45,471 bases of DNA, from the NCBI GenBank assembly GCA_024400295.1, contig JAKSNA010000024.1, positions 1 through 45,471 of the forward strand, in the 5' to 3' direction. The translations under genes and the position numbers were made by a program. Source of the stretch: Bacteroidales bacterium (GTDB lineage Bacteria; Bacteroidota; Bacteroidia; Bacteroidales; F082). The first letter of the stretch is position 1, and the number at the start of each line of letters is the position of its first letter. The notes under the pieces were generated by a model that was not told where the DNA came from, made no database searches, and was given only the letters and a program-made list of their open reading frames with translations. This document shows positions 19,150 to 26,395 of this stretch, piece by piece.

Positions 19150-19217
19150 AAGTTGCAACGTGTTGTTTATTAGCACGTTGCAACTTTAAACTCTAATCTT
19201 TAAACTCTAATCTCTCA
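19150..19217 (-). terminator. Hairpin plus 14-bp repeats after pepD
   Basis: AAGTTGCAACGTG (19150-19162) pairs perfectly over 13 bp with CACGTTGCAACTT (19174-19186) across an 11-nt loop. On the minus strand it is followed, after a few bases, by a T-run, so it probably ends pepD transcription. Between it and the pepD stop, TTTAAACTCTAATC occurs twice in tandem (about 19186-19214). Confidence 0.7.
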
Positions 19218-19225
19218 ACAGACAT

Positions 19226-20680
19226 CTATTTTTCTGGCACATTTTTGAGTGTTTCTGTGAGGAAATCCCAGAAAGGCTGCACTGATTCGATGAGCAGTGC
19301 TTCGTCTGGTGAGTGCGGGTGTACGAGAGTCGGACCGAATGAGATCATGTCCCAGTTCGGGTATTTGGCTCCGAGGATGCCGCATTCGAGGCCGGCATGG
19401 ATGACCATGACTTTCGGATCTTTGCCGAATTTGTCGTTATAGACTTTCTTCATCGTGGCGAGGATAGGGCTGTTGATGTTCGGCTGCCATCCGTGGTATT
19501 CGCCTGATGACTCGGCGTATGCATCGTTGTCAATCAAGACGTTGCGTATCTCGCCGGCGAGTTTGTCCTTGAGTTCGTCAACAAGACCGCGCTGCAACGA
19601 TGATGTCACGATCCTGCCGTTTTCCATCTTCACGATGGCGAGGTTCGATGATGTCTCGACGGTCCCTTCAAAGTCTTTCGACATCCCGATGACGCCGTTA
19701 GGGTATTTCGCGATGGCTGTCATGAGGTTCTTGAAGGTCTTGTTGTCGATAACTTCAGCTGGCATCTCGGCTTCGGCGATCGTCACGGTCGCATCTGGTT
19801 CAGTCTCTTTGAACTGTTCTTTGACGACAGCTTCATATTCGGCGACGTAAGCCTTGAGGTCTTCCGCCTTCTCTGCCGGGACCACCACTGTGGCGAACGA
19901 CTCGCGTGGGATCGCGTTGCGCAGACTGCCGCCGTTGATGGTGGCGAGACGCACGTTGAATTTCTGTGACGCCATGATTAGCAGTGTGTTCATGATTTTG
20001 TTTGCGTTGCCTCTTCCGAGGTTGATGTCCATCCCTGAATGACCGCCTTTAAGTCCTTTGACAATCAGCTGGAAGGCGGCCATGCCGTCTGCAACTTTCT
20101 CCATCTTGGGTGAGAAGATGCCGTTGGTGTCGATGCCGCCCGCGCAGCCAACGTAGAGCTCGCCTTCGGTCTCCGAGTCCATGTTGAGTAGGATGTCGCC
20201 GTGCAAGACGTTTTCCTTGAGCTTGTTGGCACCTGTCATGCCTGTCTCTTCATCAATGGTGAAGAGCGCCTCGATTGGGCCGTGTTCGAGTGTCTTCGAT
20301 GCGAGCACGCCCATTGCCGCCGCCGCGCCGAGGCCGTCGTCAGCGCCTAAGGTCGTGCCTTTCGCACGCACCCAGCCGTTGTCAATGTAAGTCTCAATGG
20401 GGTCTTTCTCGAAGTCATGTGCGCAGTCGGCGTTCTTCTGTGGCACCATGTCGAGGTGCGCCTGGAGGATGACACCGCGGCGGTTCTCGTAGCCAGGTGT
20501 CGCCGGCTTGCGGATGATGACGTTGCCCGCCTCGTCAACGATAGTCTCGAGTCCGAGATCCTCGCCGAATTTCTTCATGAATGCAATAACCTGCGCCTCT
20601 TTCTTCGACGGACGCGGAATCTGTGTGAGACTGTAGAAGTTCTCAAACACTTCTTTGGGTTGTAAGTCTTTAATGCTCAT
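19226..20680 (-). CDS. pepD: Aminoacyl-histidine dipeptidase (cytosol non-specific dipeptidase, M20C)
   Basis: Zinc peptidase that hydrolyses a range of dipeptides in the cytoplasm. Its 484 residues equal the family norm. Motifs: HLDMVPQK (metal-binding His), GTTLGADDGLGAAAAMGVL (bridging Asp), FTIDEETGMTGA (catalytic and metal Glu), MDSETEGELYVGCAGG, GLKGGHSGMDINLGRGNANK and HAGLECGILGAKYPNWDMISFGP near the end. It starts MSIKDLQPKEVFENFY. It is a single gene flanked by a strong hairpin and a spacer with AAAGTTTATAAAGTT-type repeats (20,761-20,780). Confidence 0.96.
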   Translation of the reverse strand: MSIKDLQPKEVFENFYSLTQIPRPSKKEAQVIAFMKKFGEDLGLETIVDEAGNVIIRKPATPGYENRRGVILQAHLDMVPQKNADCAHDFEKDPIETYIDNGWVRAKGTTLGADDGLGAAAAMGVLASKTLEHGPIEALFTIDEETGMTGANKLKENVLHGDILLNMDSETEGELYVGCAGGIDTNGIFSPKMEKVADGMAAFQLIVKGLKGGHSGMDINLGRGNANKIMNTLLIMASQKFNVRLATINGGSLRNAIPRESFATVVVPAEKAEDLKAYVAEYEAVVKEQFKETEPDATVTIAEAEMPAEVIDNKTFKNLMTAIAKYPNGVIGMSKDFEGTVETSSNLAIVKMENGRIVTSSLQRGLVDELKDKLAGEIRNVLIDNDAYAESSGEYHGWQPNINSPILATMKKVYNDKFGKDPKVMVIHAGLECGILGAKYPNWDMISFGPTLVHPHSPDEALLIESVQPFWDFLTETLKNVPEK

Positions 20681-20772
20681 TGTATTACTTTTTTATTTAT
20701 ATGAATAACATTTTTCAAAATTTAATCCGCTAAAATAAGAAAATTTCAGAAAGCGAAATAACTTTATAAACT

Positions 20773-21243
20773 TTATAACTTTTCGAGGCTTCTTTCGTCA
20801 AGCCTGTATATCGTCCAGTCGTCCATCGGCTTGGCTCCCAGCGACTTGTAGAAGTTTATCGACGGCGTGTTCCAGTCGAGACACACCCATTCCATGCGGC
20901 CGCAGTGACGTTCTTTCGCGAGTCGCGCGAGGTGGAGTAGGAGGGCCTTCCCATAACCGAGGCCTCTTTTTTCGGGAATGACGAATAAGTCTTCAAGATA
21001 AAGACCCTTCCTCCCGACAAATGTTGAGAAATTGTGGAAGAACAAGGCGAATCCTACCGGCACTCCGTCTTCGCAGCCGAACACGACTTCAGCGTCTTTT
21101 TTCACAAACAGCGAGTCGTGAATCGTCGCCTCGTCAGCCTCGACCTCGTCAATCATTTTCTCATAAACAGCGAGTTTCTTGATGAACTCAAACACCAGAC
21201 CCGCCTCGTTCTCTTCGGCTTTTCTTATTGTAAATGAACTCAT
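20773..21243 (-). CDS. GNAT-family N-acetyltransferase (diamine/thialysine acetyltransferase-like)
   Basis: Acetyl-CoA-dependent N-acetyltransferase. ATG 21243 gives 156 residues; its ATG overlaps the TAA of the upstream iron-sulfur gene (TAATG), so it is translationally coupled. Visible GNAT parts: the N-terminal strand SFTIRKAEENEAGLVFEFIKKL, motif A LFVIPEKRGLGYGKALLLHLARLA and motif B MEWVCLDWNTPSINFYKSLGA with MDDWTIYRL. The last two resemble the SSAT/thialysine acetyltransferase group. The substrate is not known. The coupling to the hydrogenase-linked signalling genes may be incidental. Confidence 0.88.
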   Translation of the reverse strand: MSSFTIRKAEENEAGLVFEFIKKLAVYEKMIDEVEADEATIHDSLFVKKDAEVVFGCEDGVPVGFALFFHNFSTFVGRKGLYLEDLFVIPEKRGLGYGKALLLHLARLAKERHCGRMEWVCLDWNTPSINFYKSLGAKPMDDWTIYRLDERSLEKL

Positions 21244-22613
21244 TACTTGTTTTCTTTTTTTCTGTGTTTGACTTTTATCTTGTCTTCTCCCCAGATGTCG
21301 TCCCATATTTTCATCGACTCGTCAAGGTCCATGGCGTTTTGTTTTTCGAGGTGATGTTGTATGAACACGCATCTTGTGGCTTTGGCACCTCTGCAGATGA
21401 TGTCTTCCGCCAGTGCGTCGCAGCTCGGCGTGCCGCACATGCCGCAGTCAACCTGCGGGAGCATTTTCTTTAACCTGTTGATTTTGACTAATTTCTCAAG
21501 TGCTTTGGAGATGTCGCTGTCAAGGCTTATTGAACGTGATTCTATCTCTCCGACCTCAATGTTGTTGAGCAGGAAGTCGCGTTCTTCCTCTACTTCTTTG
21601 GCGCGTGTAAGCTCACCGCGGCGTTCTTTTCCTGCCACGTAACGTGCCCTCGCAAACATACGCTCGCATGTCAGAAATCTGTTGTTATATGTCAATATCC
21701 CGCCGGGGCAGCTCTGGTCGCAGGCGCGAAGTTCGAGGAACTCGACGTCTTCAATCTCTTCGCTCTCAACCTTTTCCAGAAACTCGATGGAGTTGTCCAT
21801 GCCGTCTATCGACAGTGAGTGTTCCGACACCGACAGACGTCTCTCGCCGTTTGTCAGAGAGGTCAGGATGCTGTCTGATGTTAGTTGTGCTATCGGCAGT
21901 TTCACTTCCTTGTAGTCGTGGCCTTGTTCCTTGATTTTCTTATAGACGCGGTTGTAGAGGGAGTCCATGTTTATCACTCCGTCAACCGACGACTTCTCCT
22001 CGCCGACGGGGCTTTTGACGGCGGCTATTTTCGCGGCGCACGGTGTGACGTAGAACACGCCGATGTCTTCCGGTCGCCAGCCGTCCTTCTCGAGTTTCCT
22101 CCTGATATACAACGCGGTGATGTCGAGAGGTGCTTTGAGTGGGATGAGGTTTTCCACCAGTCCGGGGAACTTCACCTGGATGAGACGCACGATGGCCGGG
22201 CAGAATGTGGAGATGAGAGGTTTGGCGTCGGCCTCACGCTCTAATTTGTTCTTCGCCTCTGTGTAGATTGGAGTTGTTATCTCCGTCTCTATGACGTGCT
22301 GGAACCCTATCTCGTTGAGTATGGCATAGATGCGTGAGACGCTGATGTCGTTCTTGAACTGGCCGAGGAACACGGCCGGTATGAGCGCGACGCGGCAGGG
22401 GAACTTGAAGATTTCCTCGAAGTCGTCCTGCTTGACGAACACTGCCTTGTGCGGGCATGCGATGAAGCAGTTGCCGCAGTCGATGCAACGGGTCTCGTCG
22501 ATATGTGCTTTCCCGTCACGGACACGGATGGCCTCGGTGGGGCAGACCCTCATGCAATGAGAGCAGCCTTCGCAAGCGTTTCCATTGATCTGTAGAGCGT
22601 GATAAAATGCCAT
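21243..22613 (-). CDS. H-cluster-like iron-sulfur protein, putative sensory [FeFe]-hydrogenase homologue
   Basis: 456 residues. Two N-terminal [4Fe-4S] motifs (Cys14/17/20/24 and Cys43/46/49/53) precede an iron-hydrogenase large-subunit-like domain and a C-terminal Fes/4Fe-4S domain (Cys390, 393, 398 and 415, in QVDCGMCGTPSC). The three H-cluster motifs are degenerate but keep their cysteines: TFCPAI (Cys138), TPCAAK (Cys192, instead of MPCxxK) and RACDQSCPGG (Cys298, Cys302). This is the domain pattern of HydS/group C sensory hydrogenases, without a PAS or kinase domain. Adjacent GHKL ATPases could supply that output. Divergent hydBAC suggests redox or H2 sensing. Catalytic turnover is unlikely but not excluded. 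Confidence 0.8.
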   Translation of the reverse strand: MAFYHALQINGNACEGCSHCMRVCPTEAIRVRDGKAHIDETRCIDCGNCFIACPHKAVFVKQDDFEEIFKFPCRVALIPAVFLGQFKNDISVSRIYAILNEIGFQHVIETEITTPIYTEAKNKLEREADAKPLISTFCPAIVRLIQVKFPGLVENLIPLKAPLDITALYIRRKLEKDGWRPEDIGVFYVTPCAAKIAAVKSPVGEEKSSVDGVINMDSLYNRVYKKIKEQGHDYKEVKLPIAQLTSDSILTSLTNGERRLSVSEHSLSIDGMDNSIEFLEKVESEEIEDVEFLELRACDQSCPGGILTYNNRFLTCERMFARARYVAGKERRGELTRAKEVEEERDFLLNNIEVGEIESRSISLDSDISKALEKLVKINRLKKMLPQVDCGMCGTPSCDALAEDIICRGAKATRCVFIQHHLEKQNAMDLDESMKIWDDIWGEDKIKVKHRKKENK

Positions 22614-22661
22614 AATCTCAAATTTTAAGTTATTAATTTTTCGAGTCTTAAATCTCCCGAT

Positions 22662-23075
22662 TTAAGCTAAATTCACTTCCATCTCGACCGTGGTCCCGAC
22701 TCCTACGGTGGACTGCACGTTGAGGCGGTCAACGTTTTTCTTGATGTTCGGAAGCCCCATGCCGGCTCCGAAGCCCATGTCGCGGACCTCCGGCGAGGCT
22801 GTGCTGTTGCCTTCCTGCATCGCCCAGTCGATGTCGGGGATGCCAGGCCCTCTGTCAATGACGCGGAGAAGTATCGTGCCGGCGTCGATGTCGGCGGTGA
22901 CCTTGCCGCCGTAGGCGTGGGCAATGGCGTTGACCTCAGCCTCGTAAAGGGCCACGACGACGCGTTTCACTATCGACGGGTTCACGTTAAGCTGCTTCAG
23001 CGTCTTCTTTATCGAGCTTGAAGCCGAACCTGCATTGACGAAGTCTCCTTCAACTATTGTGTATTCTAAATGCAT
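22662..23075 (-). CDS. RsbW/anti-sigma-type GHKL ATP-binding protein
   Basis: 137-residue stand-alone HATPase domain of the serine-kinase anti-sigma type. N box ALYEAEVNAIAHAYGG, G1 box DRGPGIPDIDWAMQEG and G2 box GFGAGMGLPNIKKNVDRL are all present; no membrane or dimerisation domain is seen. It lies 15 bp after a DRTGG gene and 48 bp before the H-cluster-like gene. Similar sets sit beside trimeric [FeFe]-hydrogenase genes in Thermotoga and Clostridia. A role as kinase or switch partner of the iron-sulfur protein is inferred. Confidence 0.85.
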   Translation of the reverse strand: MHLEYTIVEGDFVNAGSASSSIKKTLKQLNVNPSIVKRVVVALYEAEVNAIAHAYGGKVTADIDAGTILLRVIDRGPGIPDIDWAMQEGNSTASPEVRDMGFGAGMGLPNIKKNVDRLNVQSTVGVGTTVEMEVNLA

Positions 23076-23090
23076 AACTGTGAAATTTTG

Positions 23091-23435
23091 TTAATAAATG
23101 GATTTCAGACCTGCCTCCCAAAGCAGACCGCACGCCTTGAACATTGAATAGTCGCATTCCAAGAGAACCATGCCGTTGTCCTCTGCAAGCTCAATCATCT
23201 CGGGAGTCGGTTTTTTCTTTCTCACGAACACGATGATGTCAAGGTTGCCCATCTCACACGTGCGGATGGTCTGCATTGTACATAGCCCTGTGACAATCAT
23301 CGGGAAGTTGTCGTCCAATGTCAGAACCTCTGACATGAGGTCGGAGGCAAACACAATGTCTTGCTCCTCGTTGAGACGCTCCTGTCCGCAAACTACCCTG
23401 GCGTTCAATAATTTGGCTATTTCAGATAGTTTCAT
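23091..23435 (-). CDS. DRTGG-domain protein, copy 1
   Basis: 114 residues made almost entirely of a DRTGG domain, named for a motif in phosphotransacetylase-type and CBS-linked proteins and of unknown biochemical role. It starts MKLSEIAKLLNARVVCGQE and holds DIVFASDLMSEVLTL and LDIIVFVRKKKPTPEMIELAEDNGMVLLE. It resembles the second DRTGG gene at the head of this operon, so they are paralogues. Probably a small ligand-binding or regulatory module. Confidence 0.8.
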   Translation of the reverse strand: MKLSEIAKLLNARVVCGQERLNEEQDIVFASDLMSEVLTLDDNFPMIVTGLCTMQTIRTCEMGNLDIIVFVRKKKPTPEMIELAEDNGMVLLECDYSMFKACGLLWEAGLKSIY

Positions 23436-23459
23436 TTTGTTTTGTTGATGTTTGTGTGG

Positions 23460-24008
23460 TTATTCGTTGTAATGTATCTCTTTCAAATTCTCCTGAATCA
23501 TCTCCTTCAGGTATTTCATGATGCTGATGTCGTTCATCGACATGCCGTCGAGGGCTTCCTTGATCTCGTCGGTGTCGAACACGAACTCGTCATCATCGGT
23601 GATGTGCCGGTAGATGAAGTGTATGTCTTCGTGGGCGGCGAAAAGCATCACGAGGGTGCCGGCGAGGTCGCCCATCGGCGGACGGTCGATGTTGTCGTGC
23701 TGGAACCAGAAGTTAAGCGTGGTGCCTTTGCCCACTTCGCTCTCTATCTTCATGCCGCCGCCGCAGTTCTCGGTGTTCATCTTGATTAAAGGCAGTCCAA
23801 GCCCGACCTTTCTCGTCGTCCTCGAAGTCGTCCACGGGTCGGTGACCCTGGCGAGGAACTCCGGCGACATGCCCTTGCCGTTGTCCTTGATAGTGAAGGC
23901 ATAGATGTTGTCTTTCAGGCTGTCCTTGACGGTCAACTCGACGAGCGTGGAGTTGGCTGCGGTGGAGTTCTCCATCAGGTCATATACATGTAATGCTAAT
24001 TCTTTCAT
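23460..24008 (-). CDS. GHKL histidine-kinase-like ATPase
   Basis: 182 residues with a HatC-type ATPase domain and no dimerisation/phospho-acceptor domain. N box ALHVYDLMENSTAANS, G1 box IKDNGKGMSPEFLARVTDPWTTSRTTRKVGLG (read in pieces), then GGGMKIESEVGKGTTLNFWF. The last 70 residues are acidic and of unknown role. It overlaps the PHP gene by 4 bp, so both are made together. It is the second ATPase of the hydrogenase-linked signalling set. Confidence 0.83.
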   Translation of the reverse strand: MKELALHVYDLMENSTAANSTLVELTVKDSLKDNIYAFTIKDNGKGMSPEFLARVTDPWTTSRTTRKVGLGLPLIKMNTENCGGGMKIESEVGKGTTLNFWFQHDNIDRPPMGDLAGTLVMLFAAHEDIHFIYRHITDDDEFVFDTDEIKEALDGMSMNDISIMKYLKEMIQENLKEIHYNE

Positions 24009-24787
24009 CCGTATAAAAGTTGTAGTTTCTCTTGTGGCTCTGCGTCAACATATCTGCCGCCTTCGCCGTGGAGCGTCTTGCGGAACTCGTCAAAAGTGAG
24101 GCCGTACATGTGGAATACGCAATGTACCTCACCGATGATGTGCAGAAAATGCGCGTCGCTGCTCTTTGTGAACATGAATTTTTTCAGATATGCAAATCTC
24201 TTGAGGAAATCGGGTTTCTTGACATGCTTCGAGATCTCCAACGCGTCGGCCTTGATGTCGGGCGGAATGAAGCCAAGCTGTGACATCAGGCTTGATGCCG
24301 GCTTGTTGACGTGCGCCGGCACGAAGAGACCGCCGATCTCATGCACCTTGTCGTACAGTGTGTCGAGGTCGCAGTCGAGTGCCGACCACAGCAGCCATTC
24401 CTCCTCTCCAACGACCTCCTCGTCTTTATCGACGATAAGCTGGTAGCCGAATTTCTCCTCGTCCAACGGGATGTGCGGCAGGTGCTCGTCGAGGAACTCC
24501 TGGAACCTGTCGAGCTGCTCATCGTTCTCGAAGTAGGCGAGGGCGTGGGCTTCTTCCTGCGTGGTGATCTCCACTCCTCCGATGACGAAGACACCAGTCT
24601 CGCGGCCTATCTGCTGTGCCACCTTTACCTGACGGGTGCTGTTGTGGTCGCAGATGGCAATCATGTCGAGATGCAGCTTCTTCGCCTGTTCCACGATGGC
24701 GGTGGGCGACATGTAGATGTCACCGCACGGCGACAACACCGTGTGAATGTGCAAATCTGCCCGATATTGTTTCAGTCCTGTTTCCAT
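24005..24787 (-). CDS. PHP-domain metal-dependent phosphoesterase
   Basis: 260-residue protein of the polymerase-and-histidinol-phosphatase superfamily. Metal-binding motifs are DLHIHTVLSPCG (about residues 11-22), ICDHNS, VEITTQEE, PAHVNKP and TKSSDAHFLH. The substrate is unknown; TrpH-like members act on nucleotides or phosphate esters. The stop overlaps the start of the GHKL ATPase by 4 bp, and the DRTGG gene ends 53 bp upstream. The recurrent grouping with hydrogenase genes suggests a role in signalling rather than central metabolism. Confidence 0.85.
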   Translation of the reverse strand: METGLKQYRADLHIHTVLSPCGDIYMSPTAIVEQAKKLHLDMIAICDHNSTRQVKVAQQIGRETGVFVIGGVEITTQEEAHALAYFENDEQLDRFQEFLDEHLPHIPLDEEKFGYQLIVDKDEEVVGEEEWLLWSALDCDLDTLYDKVHEIGGLFVPAHVNKPASSLMSQLGFIPPDIKADALEISKHVKKPDFLKRFAYLKKFMFTKSSDAHFLHIIGEVHCVFHMYGLTFDEFRKTLHGEGGRYVDAEPQEKLQLLYG

Positions 24788-24840
24788 CAGTTTGAGTTTT
24801 GAGATTTCATGAATCTTGATTTCTCTCTTAACTCTCCTCT

Positions 24841-25176
24841 CTACTCCCTTAACAAGTTATAAACCAAACCCGCGATCTCGAATGTCGGCAGTGATGTCTG
24901 GAGAATAGGCAGCTCTTCCTCGTTTGACTGGTTGATGGTGTCTTCATTCGCGCCGAGGTCTTTGACGAGGATGATGCACGACATCTCTTTCAAAGATGCC
25001 ACCGCCATCACATTTTTGTGTGTTTGAAGAGTAATCCAGATATTGCCTTCCTGTGCGTTGCCCATCACATCGCTCAGAAGGTCGGAGATGTAACACCCGT
25101 CGATTTCGCGGTCAAGGCCGCTTTCGCCTGCAAGGACTTTAAGTCCCAGCCTGTCAACTAATTCCTTAACTTTCAT
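24841..25176 (-). CDS. DRTGG-domain protein, copy 2, first gene of the signalling operon
   Basis: 111 residues from ATG 25176 (MKVKELVDRLGLKVLAGE). GCYISDLLSDVMGNA and CIILVKDLGANEDTINQSNEEELPIL (read as two pieces) mark the DRTGG domain. It is paralogous to the gene at 23091-23435. The operon promoter lies directly upstream (TACCTTTG, 25202-25209 on the minus strand), giving a leader of about 20 nt. A longer upstream start is rejected because it would run through this promoter. Confidence 0.82.
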   Translation of the reverse strand: MKVKELVDRLGLKVLAGESGLDREIDGCYISDLLSDVMGNAQEGNIWITLQTHKNVMAVASLKEMSCIILVKDLGANEDTINQSNEEELPILQTSLPTFEIAGLVYNLLRE

Positions 25177-25201
25177 TGTAAATGACAATTTAAAAACCTC
25201 G

Positions 25202-25240
25202 CAAAGGTAATCATTTATTTTGAATAATTTTATAATTTTG
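25202..25240. promoter_or_regulatory. Divergent promoters of the signalling operon and queH
   Basis: On the minus strand TACCTTTG (25202-25209) serves the DRTGG-led operon. On the plus strand TAATTTTG (25233-25240) lies 13 bp before the queH ATG. The two -7 boxes are only 23 bp apart, so the promoters overlap and may interfere with each other. Confidence 0.65.
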
Positions 25241-25253
25241 CGAAAAAATTTAT

Positions 25254-25862
25254 ATGAAAAACAAATTTGAGGTGATAGTGCCCGGCGGGGCTGATAAGGT
25301 GTTGCTTCACACATGCTGTGCACCGTGCTCGTCTGCAATCATAGAGTGTCTGATGAAGCATGGCGTAACACCTTACATATATTACTGCAACCCGAATATT
25401 TATCCTTTTGGGGAATATGAAATCAGAAAAAATGAATGCACGCGTTATGCGCAGTCTCTCGGCTTGCAGATAATCGACGATGACTATGACCATGAGAAAT
25501 GGCTCGGTGAGATGGCAGGTCTCGAGAATGAGCCAGAGCGCGGCGGAAGATGTCTCAAGTGTTTCAAATACAGGCTGTTACGGACTGCGAGATATGCTCA
25601 TGAGAACGGCTTTTCGGTGATTGCGACAACCTTGGCGTCGAGTCGGTGGAAGAGCCTCGAACAAATCAAAGAGGCCGGTGATTTCGCGGTGTCGCAGTAT
25701 CCCGATGTCACGTTCTGGGCGCAGAACTGGCGCAAGGGCGGTCTTCAGGAACGCAGGTTGCAGATTATCAAGGAGTACAATTTCTACAATCAGCTGTATT
25801 GCGGCTGTGAGTTTTCGATGGGGAAAATGGCGGAAAAGCAGTGTTTCCCGACTGAAAAATAA
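25254..25862 (+). CDS. queH: Epoxyqueuosine reductase QueH
   Basis: Reduces epoxyqueuosine to queuosine in tRNA, the last step of queuosine synthesis; it is the non-cobalamin replacement for QueG. The 202-residue protein shows the DUF208 cysteine pattern: HTCCAPCSS near residue 20, GGRCLKCFKYRL near residue 102, and YCGCEFS near the C-terminus, ligands of an iron-sulfur cluster and a metal site. TLASSRWKS is also conserved. It lies between the signalling operon and the hydrogenase operon but has no known link to either. Confidence 0.93.
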   Translation: MKNKFEVIVPGGADKVLLHTCCAPCSSAIIECLMKHGVTPYIYYCNPNIYPFGEYEIRKNECTRYAQSLGLQIIDDDYDHEKWLGEMAGLENEPERGGRCLKCFKYRLLRTARYAHENGFSVIATTLASSRWKSLEQIKEAGDFAVSQYPDVTFWAQNWRKGGLQERRLQIIKEYNFYNQLYCGCEFSMGKMAEKQCFPTEK

Positions 25863-25909
25863 ATATTTAATAATCCTGCGATTTTTGTTTGTTTATTAAA
25901 AAAGAATTG

Positions 25910-25917
25910 TATATTTG
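25910..25917 (+). promoter_or_regulatory. Hydrogenase operon promoter -7 box TATATTTG
   Basis: TATATTTGCC matches TAnnTTTG and lies 60 bp before the first gene of the hydrogenase operon. The leader is AT-rich with no clear structure. Confidence 0.65.
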
Positions 25918-25977
25918 CCGTATATTTAAAAAATAGAATTTTTTATTTAAATTATTCATTAACAATACTTTATAGAT

Positions 25978-26367
25978 ATGGCAAAAATTAAATCTTTGGC
26001 AGAATTGAAGGCCATGAGAGAGAAATTACAGTCAAATCTCGACCTTCGTGAGAAAAGTAACAACCCTGACGCAATGGTTCAGGTGAAAGTTGCTATGGCA
26101 ACATGCGGTATAGCCGCTGGTGCAAAACAGGTCATGGAACACATGATGGAGAAAGCTGACCAGCTCAAGCTGAATGTTGTCTTCACACAGACAGGCTGCA
26201 TGGGCTACTGCCACGCAGAACCGACTATCGAAGTCAAGGTTCCGGGCAAGGATCCTATCGTATTCGGTCATGTTGACAACAAGAGAGCCGACGAGATCCT
26301 CGAGAAGTACGTCATGAACAACGAACTCGTCGAAGGCATCATCCCGGTGAACTATGAGAAAATCTAA
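25978..26367 (+). CDS. Thioredoxin-like [2Fe-2S] ferredoxin-domain protein of the hydrogenase operon
   Basis: 129-residue protein with the fold of NuoE-type [2Fe-2S] domains. The second cysteine pair is clear (TGCMGYCHAEP), while the first site shows a single Cys (MATCGIAAGA), so one ligand is atypical. Similar small genes accompany hydABC in other anaerobes. Probably an electron carrier or structural subunit of the hydrogenase. It is the first gene of a four-gene unit, 28 bp before hydB. Confidence 0.82.
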   Translation: MAKIKSLAELKAMREKLQSNLDLREKSNNPDAMVQVKVAMATCGIAAGAKQVMEHMMEKADQLKLNVVFTQTGCMGYCHAEPTIEVKVPGKDPIVFGHVDNKRADEILEKYVMNNELVEGIIPVNYEKI

Positions 26368-26395
26368 TCATTCATTCTAATTTGGAGGACTTTAT

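Noticed and set aside
21243..22613. Second catalytic [FeFe]-hydrogenase
   Set aside because: The H-cluster motifs are degenerate (TFCPAI, TPCAAK, RACDQSCPGG) and differ from the intact HydA motifs, so a sensor or accessory role is preferred.
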